From Aspidiotus rigidus (Eukaryota; Arthropoda; Insecta; Hemiptera; Diaspididae): a stretch of DNA of 64,000 bases. Shown here piece after piece: positions 49,000 to 62,655 of this stretch. The translations under genes and the position numbers were made by a program. The stretch is taken from positions 3,201,001 to 3,265,000 of the forward strand of contig JAVHKY010000030.1 of assembly GCA_035079385.1 (NCBI GenBank), written 5' to 3'. How positions within the stretch are numbered: position 1 is the stretch's first letter; each line of letters opens with the position of its first letter. Under the pieces are notes generated by a model, which was not told the origin of the DNA, ran no database searches, and saw only the letters and a program-made list of their open reading frames with translations.

Positions 49000-49205
49000 C
49001 AGGAAACCTGTTTTATGGGGGATCTATGACGTCATCAGATTGTAACGTCACAGACCCGTACTTTAGAGCTACATGTGATTGGAGGGAGACTTGTAAAAAT
49101 GTCGACTTCCAAGCTATATATGATAGGAGATCGACCTCTAAACGATCTTGCGGTTGCCGGCCGGACGGCGGATGACGGACCCGATAAAACAGGTTTCCTG
49201 TCAAA
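49000..49205. mobile_element. Short composite MITE
   Basis: Inverted borders AGGAAACCTGTTTTAT (about 49000) and ATAAAACAGGTTTCCT (about 49184). Between them lie ATGACGTCATCAGATTGTAACGTCAC and one or two minisatellite units (CAAGCTATATATGATAGGAG). It abuts the LINE relic on its right. Confidence 0.75.
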
Positions 49206-50430
49206 AGTAGTAGACCTATATAAGGAAGAATTGCTTCGACTAACTGTAGCAATCTCTCTCGACATCAAGTTGCCTTCGATCACATAAAGTGGAACGGCAT
49301 CCTTGAGGAACTTGCTGCAAGTGGTGCACGTCAATACCTTGTTCGCTCTATCTCATCCTATCTCAGCGGCAGAACGGTACACTGCGATAGTGAGCATATA
49401 CCACTAGAAAGAGGGTGCCCATAGGGCTTGGTCTTGCTCCCCATGTTGTGGAATGTACTACAGAACGTGACCATAATTCGAATTATCAAGAAATTATCGA
49501 AAAATATCTGCGTATGCGCAGATGATACCAGCTGAAACAAAGGAGGAACTCGAAGAAAAATCAAAACACTGTATTTTGTTCGTACTGGGGTCTATTGCTA
49601 ATTATAAATAAAACGGTGATCCTATTGAGAAACCGACTGCCACTCTAACGAAGAGGTCAAATGAAGAATTACAGTTCAAATTCTCACCTTCACCAGAGTA
49701 CTGTAATGAAACACTTAGGAATTACGATCGACCACAAACTCCCATTCAAAGAGCATCTAAAATACATCAAAGAAAAGATGTGTAAAAGAATCCCACTCAT
49801 ACAAGTTCTGGCAGGATATTCATATGGTTAGCATTTTAATATACTATCGCCAAATACTGCTCCTCCAAATGGTACCATGAACTAAATCTTGAAACATACA
49901 AGAGTATTCTCCTATAAGAATACGAAGAATATGTGACGTCAATTGTCTTGGCAGCCGGTCCACCACTGCACCTCCAGGTAATTGAGCATTCTGTTAAACG
50001 GCTCTTTGCAAAGGATCAGCCTATTCCATACTGGGTCCATCTACCAAGGATCGATAGTGACACTGACGGAGGACAACTAATCAACTGCCAACCAATCTCA
50101 CCAGCAGAAGTAAATAAAGCCTTCAAAACAGCCACACTACAGCAGTGGAACAAATGTAGCTGGATTTACAGCCTAAAAAATGACCGCAGAAAATCTTCCC
50201 TAGGATTCAACATTGGTTGGACATCAAACACACACCAAATTTTTGAACTTCTCAAGCCATCTCGAATCACGGGTGCTTCAAATATTACATAAAAACGAGA
50301 AGCCGCAGTACCACAGACGTCTATTCCTGCTGTTTTAGTACAGAAACCGCCCAACACGTCTTCACTGACTGCCCACGATTTATCCAAACCAGGCCCTTGG
50401 ACTAGATCACCATCGAGAAGTATCACCTAA
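49206..50430 (+). pseudogene. R1/Jockey-like non-LTR retrotransposon reverse transcriptase relic
   Basis: The plus strand reads, across frameshifts, AISLDIK then AFDHIKWNGILEELAASGAR, SISSYLSGRTV, PLERGCP then LLPMLWNVLQN, and ICVCADDTS (the YADD catalytic box with Y replaced). Downstream come KHLGITIDHKLPFKEHLKYI-type sequence, a 119-codon frame (49933-50292), and a terminal zinc-knuckle-like TAQHVFTDCPRF. In-frame stops (after GCP) show it is dead. Same class as insect R1/Jockey elements. Confidence 0.75.
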
Positions 50431-52850
50431 GAAGCAACTGTATCAAAGCTATGGAAAATTGAAAATTCGCTCTTCAGAATAAAAATGAGCCAATCAACAA
50501 GTAGTTCAACCGACTAATTATGATTGACTGCTTATCGCAGGGCCACCCTTCGAGTGCAAAAGTTATCTTGACCAGTCTCTGAGAACCCTCGCGGTGGTAT
50601 TCATCCAAACCTAAATTACAACTCGTCCTTCTCCTAAGAGGCCACTGTTAGGCCAACTTCCCAGGACAAAAGACACTTGTAAAAACCCCTGTCGGGAGCG
50701 GATTCATATTACGCGTATAATATACTGGCGCCAGCGAGCAATTTTCCTCTGGCGAACCCCGAAATAAAAAAGAAGGTTCGTAGGGCTGACGTCACGGGTT
50801 GATGACGTTACAGAATGAGTAAAATTTCAGTATGAATCACCCATTAATCAGATACGTGATAGTATCAATATGCAATGCTGGATAGTGAACGATTATAAAG
50901 AGTAAGGAAGACAGAATGAACTACAGACATATCCATGATCTTATGGCCTTCCCAAGAGAGAAATTTTTTCTGTTGAAAAGAGTCAAAGGGCGTTTTGATA
51001 AATTTTGAAACTATTGGTCCCGTTCCTGATTATTTATTGATTTGGATATTGAAGTGCTGGCCAGCACAGCCTGGTCGGCCAATTACGGAAAGACAGAAAA
51101 AAAAGTAATGATAATAATATAAATAATAAGATGAATAGGAGTGGTCGTAATGGCAGTGATAAATTACGAAAAACACCTCCCTCCCTTCCTCTACAGCGGC
51201 AATGTTACTAAGTCGTGTCGAGGATCCTACGAAGGCAAGTTAGCGAGAAAAAATGGTCGTCAGAGTGCCTTGGAGCTGTTTCACCATTCTATGGGCATTA
51301 GAAGCAATCACTGGCTTTAAATAATCTTCTTGGATCTTATGAGTAATAGATTTTAAAAATTCAGATACCAGTTGAAGTGTTTGACATTTCTAAAAACTAG
51401 AACAATTTCTCGATAAACCAAGCCTTCCCTGGGGTGTGCAAGAATAAGAATTCTTTTGACGACATTACAGGATTGGTGAACTGAGGATCTCGAATAGCAA
51501 GTAAGGATGAGAGAGAAATGGACAGTATAAGGAATTTGCGGGGAGGAGAGAAGTGACTGAGAAAGAAGTCGAGGCAGGTGAATAAGGCGGTATAAATTTT
51601 GTGGTGATTAGTATGAAAACAAAGTTTCTCATACGGGAGGATGAAATGACTCCCTGAATGGAAACTGCATATTATCCGGTTCTGGATCCCGATTTGGATC
51701 TGTGGGAATTTCAGTAAGACCGAGACGGATGTCAGAGATGAAGGTTAACCTATGTAGAGAGAATACGAGCAGATGAAGAAACAGTAAGTAATAATCTAGG
51801 TTTGAAATGGATTCATACTACTTCGGGGTTTTACTACGCTCATTTTGTTAAAATGCAGAGTTGAAGGTTGATCTAGTTTTCAAAGATTACATTGAAACCT
51901 TTGATCCCCTACCCCTCCCCTGAAGTTGGCATTGCGATCTACAGCCGAAAAAAATCACTCTATGTATGTCATAATTTTTTCAAAATTCAAAAAATAAAAT
52001 CGACTAAAAAAAAACTCCTCTAATACTATCTCAAAACAGAGCAATTTTACAATCTTCAAGACTGAGTACAAGGATGCAATAGCAAAAAGCCGTCATCTGT
52101 TTGAGATGATAATTAATATCTTTCAGGAATCCATTGCCTCGTAGCTGAGCTTGGTATAAGAGGTTGAGGTTTTTCGAGTGCGATTACCTCAGGAAAGTCT
52201 TTGATAACAAACTGCCAGAATATACTTCTCACTGTTGATCAGTGATATATTGAATATCTTGAGAGGAGGGGGAAATGCCATTGACACGGTTTGAATATTT
52301 TATCAGCTTTATTAGCGTTTCTTGTCAGTAATTGTCGCGAGAATAGTAATAAATATGAAACGTCATTGTCCAATTTTACGAGTAATATTTTTGGCACGCG
52401 TAAAATACACACTCGTAAAAAATATTACTTATAATAATACTTTAAACAATCGATTTAAATATGTAGATAAATTTGCAATATACCAAATGTTTTTGATATG
52501 TTGGGAAGTCGTTAAGTGGAGACGCGCGAGTCATATCGGTTCATGATAATGAGAATTTCCATCGAGAACAAAAGGGTAAGATCTTGAAATACACGAATTT
52601 CTTATCATTTCAATCCAAACTTTAGATTTTCTACACAAATAAGGAAATCCGTTTCGATTTCTCCGCTCAAAACTAATGTTCTGATGATATGGCTCAGGGG
52701 TCATAGGTACATATTATCACGTGTCCATGCTCTATAGGAAGTTGGAAACCGATCTATTCTCAAGTTCATGAACGAATAATTATGTTTATTTTTTTTTCCT
52801 TGATGATTGATATTTTACGCAAAAGTTTATGCCAACAGACAATGGTAGAA
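50431..52850. other. No gene recognised
   Basis: AT-rich sequence with short, signal-free frames. No repeat family of this window was recognised in it. Confidence 0.45.
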
Positions 52851-52856
52851 TTTTGC

Positions 52857-52864
52857 TATAAAAG
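52857..52864 (+). promoter_or_regulatory. TATA box of the small secreted-protein gene
   Basis: TATAAAAG lies 108 bp before the start codon, so transcription would begin about 30 bp on, near CTTAAGCATCATTTTTG. It is the clearest core promoter in the window. Confidence 0.6.
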
Positions 52865-52971
52865 AGCTGAATCTGTCTTCCTTAAGCATCATTTTTGTAC
52901 TAGCCAAACACGAATTACCTAGTGTTTGTTGATTAAGTTGTATTGTTCTTGCATTTCCGATTTTGTTCAAC

Positions 52972-53672
52972 ATGAATGCTCAAAATTCATTCTTCACTTC
53001 GGCAACTTACGTCCTATTTATCGTCAATTCCTTCGTCATTCCTGAAACTTTGGCTGCAGGATTACTGAACGGTGCGACTGGAGACAATGGCTTACTAAGC
53101 GGAGTGACCGGAGACAATGGCTTATTAAACGGAGTGACCGGTGACAATGGATTATTGGGCGGTTTGACCAGTAATGGTGGACTGTTGAGTGGTGTACTCG
53201 GCCCCAACGGATTAGTCAATAACTTACTTGGCGGTGGAACTCAAACAGCATCCAGCTGTACCAGCTCAGCGACTAATATGACCAGTCAAGAATTGAACTG
53301 CCCATTAATTTCTGTGAGCGTAATAATCTCTTCAATGCAGAAAAGTAAGTAATTACGGTACTCTTAGAAACCACCCAAACAAACTTTTGATTCTTAATTT
53401 CTATTTATTGACAATCATCTACATTATTGTTTACAGAATGCAGTAATACCAAAAGCGCCAAAACATGTATGCAGTCGATTTGCGATAGCCCCCAATGCAA
53501 ACTAAATTGTCAGCCGGCTTTGTTGCAGCTTTGTATTCAGCTCATCCTAGACTTACAACTTTTGGGAAATATTACTACACAAGTAAGTTCAAATAGGCCT
53601 ACGTCTAGTGATCCTACCATGAGTGATTTGTTAGGCGTCTTAGCGGCGCTCAAAGTTGGATTAACGTTATAA
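52972..53672 (+). CDS. Small secreted protein, Gly/Leu repeat plus Cys-rich tail, 202 aa
   Basis: Two exons, 52972-53344 and 53437-53672, GT-AG, phase 1. The start is the ATG at 52972; an upstream in-frame TTG was rejected. Residues 1-29 form a signal peptide (FFTSATYVLFIVNSFVIP, likely cut after LAA). A repeat follows, GLLNGATGDN / GLLSGVTGDN / GLLNGVTGDN / GLLGGLTSNG / GLLSGVLGPN / GLVNNLLGGG, six units of ten residues. The C-terminal part carries paired cysteines (CSNTKSAKTCMQSICDSPQC, then KLNCQPALLQLC). I recognise no enzyme or named domain. The layout fits a secreted structural, silk-like or salivary protein, which is inference only. The TATA box upstream and absence of nearby genes on the same strand suggest an independent, possibly strongly expressed unit. 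Confidence 0.85.
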
Positions 53673-56215
53673 TTCAAGATTTGGATATGATATGTGAACA
53701 ATCCTAACAACGATTTTTAAACCTTGAAAATGTTTTATATTTATTTATCGGAGAGAAAATTAGAGTTCTTGTAGATAGGGTATGATCGGCATAATTTCCT
53801 TTTTCCAGTAATAGAGAAAACTTGCATACTGGGGAAATTTTGGAAAGATATCCAAGTTCGTTACCTATCTAAGTATTTTTTAGCCAATGATGTACTTCCT
53901 AAATTATATCTTTGCACCACTCCAAGTTCTTTCTTCAAATAGATAAGGATCATGTTTCACGTCTACTAGTAAGTGAACTCATTATATTTTAGGGGTTTTG
54001 TGATAAAATCATGGCCCAGCAAGCCTACAAAGGGCGAAGGAGTGGACCGTCCTTGAACTAATATAGGGTTGTCTAGCTCACGAGTGGATATCAATATTTA
54101 ATGACGTCATAACCATTCACGACGGCTGCCTGTGACGACATCAGCACAACTTGGGCTCCCTCTCTCTCTTCCTTACTCTCTTCTACTCTCAGGATCACTC
54201 ACTTCGCTCGTAAGCCTCCCGTAGGTTTCCATTATATTAGGCCTACAAATAATACTGCTCGAGTCTTTCTTATAGCAGGCCTCCGGATCACGGCTGATGA
54301 TGTCATACTTGCAGATTCCAGAATAGGGGTACTACTCTTTAGGCGCCATTATTTTAGGTTATACACTATACCAAACTATACTAGGTCTACTATTAGCTTT
54401 CATGAAACCAGGCCAGACCTTGTAGTATATATATGCAGTAGACTGCATGGAACTAGACGGAGGGATACTCGGGGAGGAGGATTGGCCAAGTAACTAGTCT
54501 AGGCCTCCTAGTATGAAGCTAGTATCTATTAGTCTAATACATGTAGTAAAATGCATGGAACAAGAAGGAGAGAAATTTGGGGAGAGGCGCCAATGCGCGG
54601 AACTACCAGATTTCCGGAATTATGCTTAGGGTTCTGGGAGTGGTGTGAACTCGCAAAATGAAGAGCTCATTTCAAAAGGGCATCCTTCCCAGAAGAAATA
54701 CATTGAGCGGACGCCCTTATTTGACCGAAAGGTCCTCAATTTGGGAATTGGAGGCCAAGATTCAGGAAACTTTACAAAAGACATCTTTTTTAACGGTAAG
54801 CCTTTTTTATCGAGGGGTTTTCGGAAAAAATGTCCACGGTCCGGCTTCCCAACGTCGTTCAAAGGTCTACCTTCTATCATCTATAACTCTCAGGTCGAAA
54901 TTTTTCCAAGTTCCTTTCCTATCATAGTTTGAAGACGAAAATTTTTTTAAGCCCCTCCTATCATGATAGCTTGAGAGTCGACATTTTTATAAGTGCCCGT
55001 CCTATCACATGTAGCTCTAAAATCCGGATCTACGACGTAATGATTTGATGACGTCATTGAGCAGCCTTGTGACGTCACAATCTAATAACGTCATAGATTC
55101 CCCATAAAACAGGTTCCCTGTCACCCCTTGTTTAACTCCGTCGAAGAACCCACGTTATTTGGGGGGAGGGGGCAACTTACGGGGGTGGAGTGAATTCGCA
55201 AATTTCGGCATTAGGAGCTAGGATTCAGGAAAGTTTGGGACATACGTTACAAGTTAGTAAAAACCTAACCAACAAATTTTTTGGCTTCCTTACTACCGCT
55301 GCTAATACTAATATTTTATCCTGATTTTGTGTACATATAAACGCTGTTTAGTGGAAACACCGAGGATGGATCCTGTTTGCAGTTTGACTGACGAATGACG
55401 ACCATAAACTTAGACTTTGCGCGAGTCTTTTTGGAGCTCCGTTATTTCTTGTCGGGCGCAAATTGAAATTCGCGCCTATCATGAATAATGTAGTTGTTAT
55501 TCGTATGAAGAAGAAAATTTCGTTTATTGTCGACGAATTGGGATTTAAACTTAGCGTTTCAAAGGTTGGCATCCTGCGTGTTATTGATTACTGATTGAGT
55601 GATCATGATGATTTCACCGTTAGACTACGGCAAAATTTAAACTTTTTTTAATAAACTAGAACTTCATTTTAAAAGAAAACTTATTCTAAATTTTATTGCA
55701 CTGTCGTTAAAAAATCGAATTATAATAATCAATTTAACTACGCAGAACTATTTTCCATCATTTTTTGACGTTCTGAAACTGACAGTATTAATGTATGGAA
55801 AAATTATTCATAAAATACACAACACGTGTTGGGCATTTTATGAATAATTTTTTCATTAAAATTTTTCACTCATTACGTGGTCGTAATTTATTTCTACATT
55901 ATTACTATGTCTCGTAGTTTCGAAGAAACCCACCAACTTATTGACAGTATTTCCGTGTGAAACTATCCAGGATCATTGACTCAATTTCACCCGCGCAGAT
56001 AATTTTGCAGTGCCATCTAGTGCAAGTTTAAACCCCAACATTATGATGTAAAATAGGAGAACAAAATCTGGAGTGCTACCTGTTAAAATCAACTGCACAC
56101 GAGTCTCTCGTAGAGGATTTCAAAGAAAAACTTGGATGCGATCTCGACTCCAAGTACTCGTATGAGGTAAATAATCCCACGATACAGGTTAATCAATCGT
56201 AAGTCTCGAGCAAGT
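53673..56215. other. Intergenic; repeat mosaics at 54060-54580 and 54620-55170
   Basis: 54060-54580 is a mosaic of TGACGTCAT-type and TAGGCCTA/CTATACTAGG-type words. 54620-55170 contains GAACTCGCAAA (54648; a GAATTCGCAAA variant at 55192) and minisatellite words (CTCAGGTCGAAATTTTTCC). It also holds the TGATGACGTCATTG...TGTGACGTCACAATC motif near 55040-55080 and the border CATAAAACAGGTTCCCTG near 55107. No gene. Confidence 0.55.
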
Positions 56216-59200
56216 ATGATTCGTTTTTGGTACTTGATTGTTCTACTTTGTCATACCAACAAAATTCCTGCCGTACATTCGAATGCAACCGCGGATGAAA
56301 AGGTGCAATCGGAGGATGTTTACGAATCCACTCACGGTAAAATAATTTTCTCGGCCGTGGTAAGAATATTTTTTATTGGAATTTTTTTTCAATATTTTCG
56401 GTCCGAATTATAGCTTTTGCGATTTCATACATAATGTTATTTTCTTTATCGTTTAGGTCATTCGTCACGGCGATCGTTACCCGGCGTATGGAAATTTTTC
56501 CGCAAGTTCTTACGAGGTAAGAATATTATCATAATTTTTTTCTCGAATTTTCGGTTGAAATTATAGCTTTGGACTTTATACATTACGTGTTCTGTATCTT
56601 TTAGATACTTCGTCACGACGATCGTTACTTGTTTGGAGATCCACCCGCCAGCCCCAAAACAATTCAAGAAATGTTGGGACAGTTAACAAAGGCATGTAAA
56701 ATTACTCATTTATAATATTTTGAAATTATGATATAGATGATTTACTTTTCATGTGTATTATGGATTGTACATCATGTTTAGTGACACCCGACAGGGGTGT
56801 AGACAGGAGTTGATTGCAGACTGTTATCGAAAATATTTCATGATTTATTCGGGTAACAAAGTCATTCGTTTTGCAGCAGCTCTCGTCAATTGCATTAGAA
56901 AACAAAATAAATGAAAAATATCAACTGCAGGCCCGCTATGAGAAATTTACTTTGGATGATTGTTTTAAAATTGACTTGAGTAGCCAGACCCCCCCCCATC
57001 TGGATTCTTATTGTGGGAGTGGATTCACTTGTGCTACGACTGTGCTGGATTGTGCCATAGAGTTTTTCGTGTGCTGGTCTCCTTCCTCTCCCAATGGATT
57101 TTCGGGATAAGTATTGCCGGCATCGCTTTTGCTACACTTGTGCTAGTTTACGCTGCGCTGTAGAGTTTTTCATTTGAGCAGGTCCTCCGCTTTTCTAAAC
57201 ATATAAAAGGGCTGTAAACATGCGCTAGGCCCTGTCATATTAAATTTTAGGTTTGAAAGTAGGCTGTATTGTTTGTGCTACGTTTTTGCTAGATTATATC
57301 TCGATATTTTCCGTAGAGGAAACCGCATGCAGAACCTAAGTTTGATAATTGATAGTTTGTAGGACAGAAATTGATGAAATCGTAAGTGCTATGTATTTGT
57401 TCTCGTATCCTCTTCATATTGCAATCGTTGTCTCTTGAGGTAAGATTGACGTGGAACCGGAGAAGTGGTCTCCTATTTTGAAATCGCGGCGTGGAAACCA
57501 CTACACCCCCTAGTATGATCAAAGCGGACGAACGTGCGGAAATTTTCCGTGTTTCAGGCCATGGAAGCGATCTTACCGACAAATTGGCCACCTATTGTTA
57601 ACTTGCGGTGAGAGATCGACTGGTTTGATCATACACGGGGCTGTAGTCGATCTCTCACTGCGATAACAACATTTCTCCCATTGTTTGGAACAATATGAAT
57701 TGAAGCTTCGATCGTAAGCAAGGTCAAAATCAAACTCTCACCGCGAGTTCAAAACAAAAGATCACTTCCTCGGTCCCATTCCCTTCGTCGGCACGTTTGC
57801 CAGCTTTTATCATACGCAGGGCCTTTACCAATCTCTTACCGCGAATCCACAACAGAGAGCGATATTGTAGGTGATACACGTTCCAGTGTTTGAAATGAAG
57901 AGCAGGACTCGAACATTTGCCTGGTGCGTTCGCACACGGAGCTTGTTTGGCCCTTTTGTCACGAATCCTCAACAGAGAGCGAGCTTCCCGTTCTCTTTAG
58001 CGGCCGAAACAAAGATAGTTTCTGCACATTTACCCACATCAATCGAACAAGGGCTATTCTGTGATCTCTCACCGCAAGCTCATGACAGAAGACGATCTTC
58101 TAGGTAACACTTCTTCCACTGCTTGAAACAAGTAGCAACTTTCATGCATTTGAACGCAATTAATAAGAGACGGAATATTTTTCAATCTCTCACCGCGAGA
58201 CAACAACAGGAAACGAGTTTCTCAGTAACTTTCCTTTTAGCGTCCGATACGACGCAAATTTCAGCCTGTTGCCTCACTTTTATGATACGTGAGGCCGAAA
58301 TGGGACTCGCACCGCGTGCGGTCAACAGATAAGGAGCTCCTTGGTGTCACTGCCTAGGTATATCGTCTTGAACAACAAGAATTTTAGGAAGGTTGTCTGG
58401 CCCCATTGAACACTGAGTCACAATTGATCTCTGACTGTGAGCTCCCAATCTTACCCCAGAAGACAACAATTGAAGGACAACTATATCAGAACAAATATAG
58501 CACTAACGATTCCATCCATTTTTATCCTACAAACTGCCAATTGTCGAAATAGGATTCTGCATGTTTTCTGACTTTTACTCCAAAAGAGGCTAGAGAGGAA
58601 GGCATGTACACAATGGAAAAACTCGAGAGCATAATGCAGCTACGTAAAACGTAGCACAAGCAATTCAGTCTGTTTCCATGCCAAAAATTGGATAGGACAC
58701 TGGGCCTGGCTCGTATTTACAGCCTTCTCATGAGGTTGATGAGAAACAAGACCAGCAGAAACTGAAAACACTACGTCGCATTCCATCATAAATGAAGCAC
58801 AAACGATTCCATCAATACTTGTCCCAAAAATCCCCTAAGCGTCCAAATTAAGTCTTGTATATCTACAGTCGATCCCAACAGTTGGAAGGGAAGGAGACCA
58901 TCACAAACGAGAAACTCAGCCCCATGAAGGATAATATTTTTGAGTCATCGGCAGTACGCAATACCTACGAGATATAGGGAAACCTACGCAGAGTAGGTGA
59001 ATATCCATAGTTGAGGGGAGAATGCGTATTCGCATGCTGTAGGTTGAAATAATTATATTTGAAGAGTACTACGATTATGAATATTGCAAAGGGGATGTGA
59101 AACCTTAAAATTTCTTTGAATGAAATACAAATCGAACACTTGTTGATGATTTCATAGTAATTTATTTAATGAATAATATTTCCAGAAAGGAAAAAAAAGA

Positions 59201-62200
59201 TCCTATCAACTAGGTCGTTGGTTACGTGAACATTACAGCCACTTAATCAATGATCGACCGTACGACCCTTCGGTCCTCACCATGCTTAGTTCACATACCG
59301 ACCGAACCATCATGACTGGTCAGTTGGTTTTAGCTGGCCTATATCCTCCAGTTTACGAGAATGAAGTGTGGAACAAAGATATCCACTGGCAACCGATTCC
59401 TGTGTACTCGCTTCCAGACAATGATCGAGTAAGAATTGAATATTTCTCTGATAAAAAACTCGCAGCCCAATTAGTGAGCCGCTCGGAGTTGCCTTCATAA
59501 TACCTTGTTAATTGAGGCAAACAGGGAACCTGTTTTATGGGCGTCTCTATTGTGTATTCTCATTCCTAAATAGCTTCAGCCTCTATTATACTGTGTCTAA
59601 TATACTATACTTCTAGGCCTGCAATACGTGTTTCAAACATTAGCCTTCATTATAGTAAGCCTATACCATACTAGGCCTATTATAACTAGCCTAAGAAATT
59701 TTAAATTTTAGCCTACATCATACTCGGTCTAATATACTATACTAGGCCTATATTATTTGTGAAGTATAATACTCTATTTTTTTAGATGATTCGCGGTCGA
59801 GAACCCTGCCCTCGATATAATGTGGAAATGGAACACGTGAAGAATTCTCCCGAATTTCTAAAATTTTATGAATTACACAAAGAAACGTTTGATTATATGA
59901 AAGAGAACTTTGTGAGATCGCTACCACTTGAAGGTCTTGATCCAAAAATCGATAGTCTCTTGATGGCTTGTGGTGTGTACGACGTTCTGGAAAATGGGGT
60001 AAAATAATGTGATGATACGTTAACGAACCATGTACTTATTTAAAGAATTGAACACGGGAGCATCTGTACCAATACTTAAAAGCATAGAATAACGGTTGCG
60101 AGAACTCGGTGTGAAGTCCATTCTTCTCACTGACCTTGAGTGTGGAACATTTTTTTTTTTTCAATCTATATTCTTTACGAAGGTAGGGCTATAGTTTTAA
60201 AAAGTCCCTCGAATAGGCCAGCTATTTCTCTTCGTAATTTTTTCAAGTCCGCCACATGAGATCTTATCGCACCATTTTCTTACTTTCCATTTTTCAATTA
60301 TCTAGTTCTAATTTAAGACACCTTTTCAAAGATCGAAACTCTAATTTTCATCTATTAATAAAAATAGTGTTTCATTCCTTTGCTTCTAATTTTTTACAGA
60401 AAGACATAGGTTTGGTACCTCCAGAGTGGACTAAAAAAATTGACAATGAAACTCTTGCAATTCAAATTACGGGCATGTTGTATAAATTGCTTAGTTTCAA
60501 TCACGAAATGAAACGTCTTAAAGGAGGTTAGTAACGTATAAACATTTACTCAAGAAAACATTTTTATTGAGAGTCAATGGCATCAATTACGTATAGAAAC
60601 GTAACTGAAGAAACCGCAGTTACCATCACAGATCCCTATTTAATTCGGAATACATTGGAGAAAATATTATTATTGTGATGAAACGGATCCAAAGTCTAAC
60701 TTCGCAATCCTTTCCCCCGCGTTCTCGTCTCATCACCTTTGATGCAGTGCATGTTTAGATAGGATATGCTGCTGTGGAGAGAAAACCTATCGATTTCATC
60801 TGGCCTATAAGATCAAAAATATCACCTCCTCCATTACCCACGTTATATGGACAAATACTTAACGTCTAGAATGGTAATAACGACCCTCTTCAGGAACTTT
60901 ACAATAAACTGGACCATATCCATCCATTTGTGTAATTTACAATCGAAGTTGATAATGAATACCTAAATCACCGGCATCCGACTATTTGTCTTGTAGCAGG
61001 ATCGTCCAACCTCACCTTGGAATTTGCGATCCTCAGGAAGAGTACCTTAATTTTAATCCGTATTTGTAATCCATTTTTTCACCCTAGAGCCTATAGGATG
61101 GCTACCTTAAAATCTGCCATTCCACCTCTGAGCCTTCCCTGTCTATCTAACTCAGCAAATTCCGGTGCAGTGTAAATAAACGCAATTAAGTCATCCAATT
61201 ATAAGGTGATTATCCTTTCTTCATTGTCATATGTATGACTGCAAATCGCTTATCAACTAATGTACATTGCTGCATTGCACAGATGTAAATTAACAAATTA
61301 TTCACAAATTATCGTTCCCTCTAGCATTGCTAGTCGATGTCTCCCTCTAGGAAGACCTTTCCTGCTATTTTCCCTTGCATACTTAGCTCATCTTTTTCCG
61401 TTTTTGCTTCCAGAAATTTCCTCGTCGCTTCTGTAATTATCATTAGCAGGGTCTTGTGTTGTAGGTCCATTCGCTGAAGTACCTCTTCATTCATAACTTT
61501 TTCAGTCTACTTGATGCGCAGGAGTCTACGATAGCACCACATCTCGGTTAAGTGAATCCTAGTCTGTATCCTTTTTGATACCTATCGTCCATGTCTCCGA
61601 TGCGTATACCAAACTATCGACCAGACATAGCACATAAGGATTCTTCGACACGAAGGCCATTATTTATTTTTTGATCAAACGCCTACTCATAGTCTATATA
61701 AAATACAAGGTTTTACACGTTGAAATAATTGTTGTTTGCATGATCATACTCCGTATTGAAGAGTCCGTTAGCATCTAGTGTTTCCCTATGAGACCTAAAA
61801 CAAAAATGTGTTTTCTGTAATTGCTTGTCTATCTTTTGCTAAATTCTACAATTGATGATTGGTAGCAATACTTTTAGCGTATAGCTCAGCATGAGGCTGA
61901 TCGTTTCAAATTCTGAGCATTTTCGAGCTCGATGAATAAATGTTGACAGCTGTAGGTCCTCCGGCAATTCACCGTTCCGAAGCATATTGTTTAGCATTTG
62001 CAGCAATACTTCTTTATATATACTTGGCTGGGACATACATTTCAAGGTCTCTACTAGGATTCCATCCGCCCCGCAGCTTTCTTCCTCTTAGCTAAGCAGA
62101 TAACTGCTTCCAATTCACTCATGATAAAGGCTGGTGCTGTATTTGATGAGTTTATAACAGGCACCGCGTCCGATCTCGCGTTATCTTTGTGTAGTCCTTT

Positions 62201-62587
62201 GACATACTCTAACCACGCTTGCTCTACGTCCTCGTGACTACACATCAGCTTTCCGTCATCACCCTCGATCACCATTATTCTCGCTCGTTTTTTCATCTGT
62301 TTTTTGATATCTCTGTGCATTTCACGGGTTTTCTCTCTTCTTCTAATTTTTCGATAGGCCTACCACGAAATCGTTCTTTTGACCAAGTGAATTTTGCATT
62401 CTTACGTACATCTTATTTATCTGTTTGTTCTCGGTATTCGTCGCTGCACCTGTCCTTAATTTGTCTTCTGTAATTCGTTGTAGATTTAAGATCTCCTGTA
62501 TTCATTAAAAAAATTAAAATTTTTCAATGTGAGCATCTTATTTGAAAAAACAGCCTATCCCAGAGAAATTGCAATTGATTAGCTGTA

Positions 62588-62655
<68 letters not shown>

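Noticed and set aside
56458..56667. Minus-strand 69-codon frame over phosphatase exons 2-3
   Set aside because: Antisense shadow of the catalytic exons.
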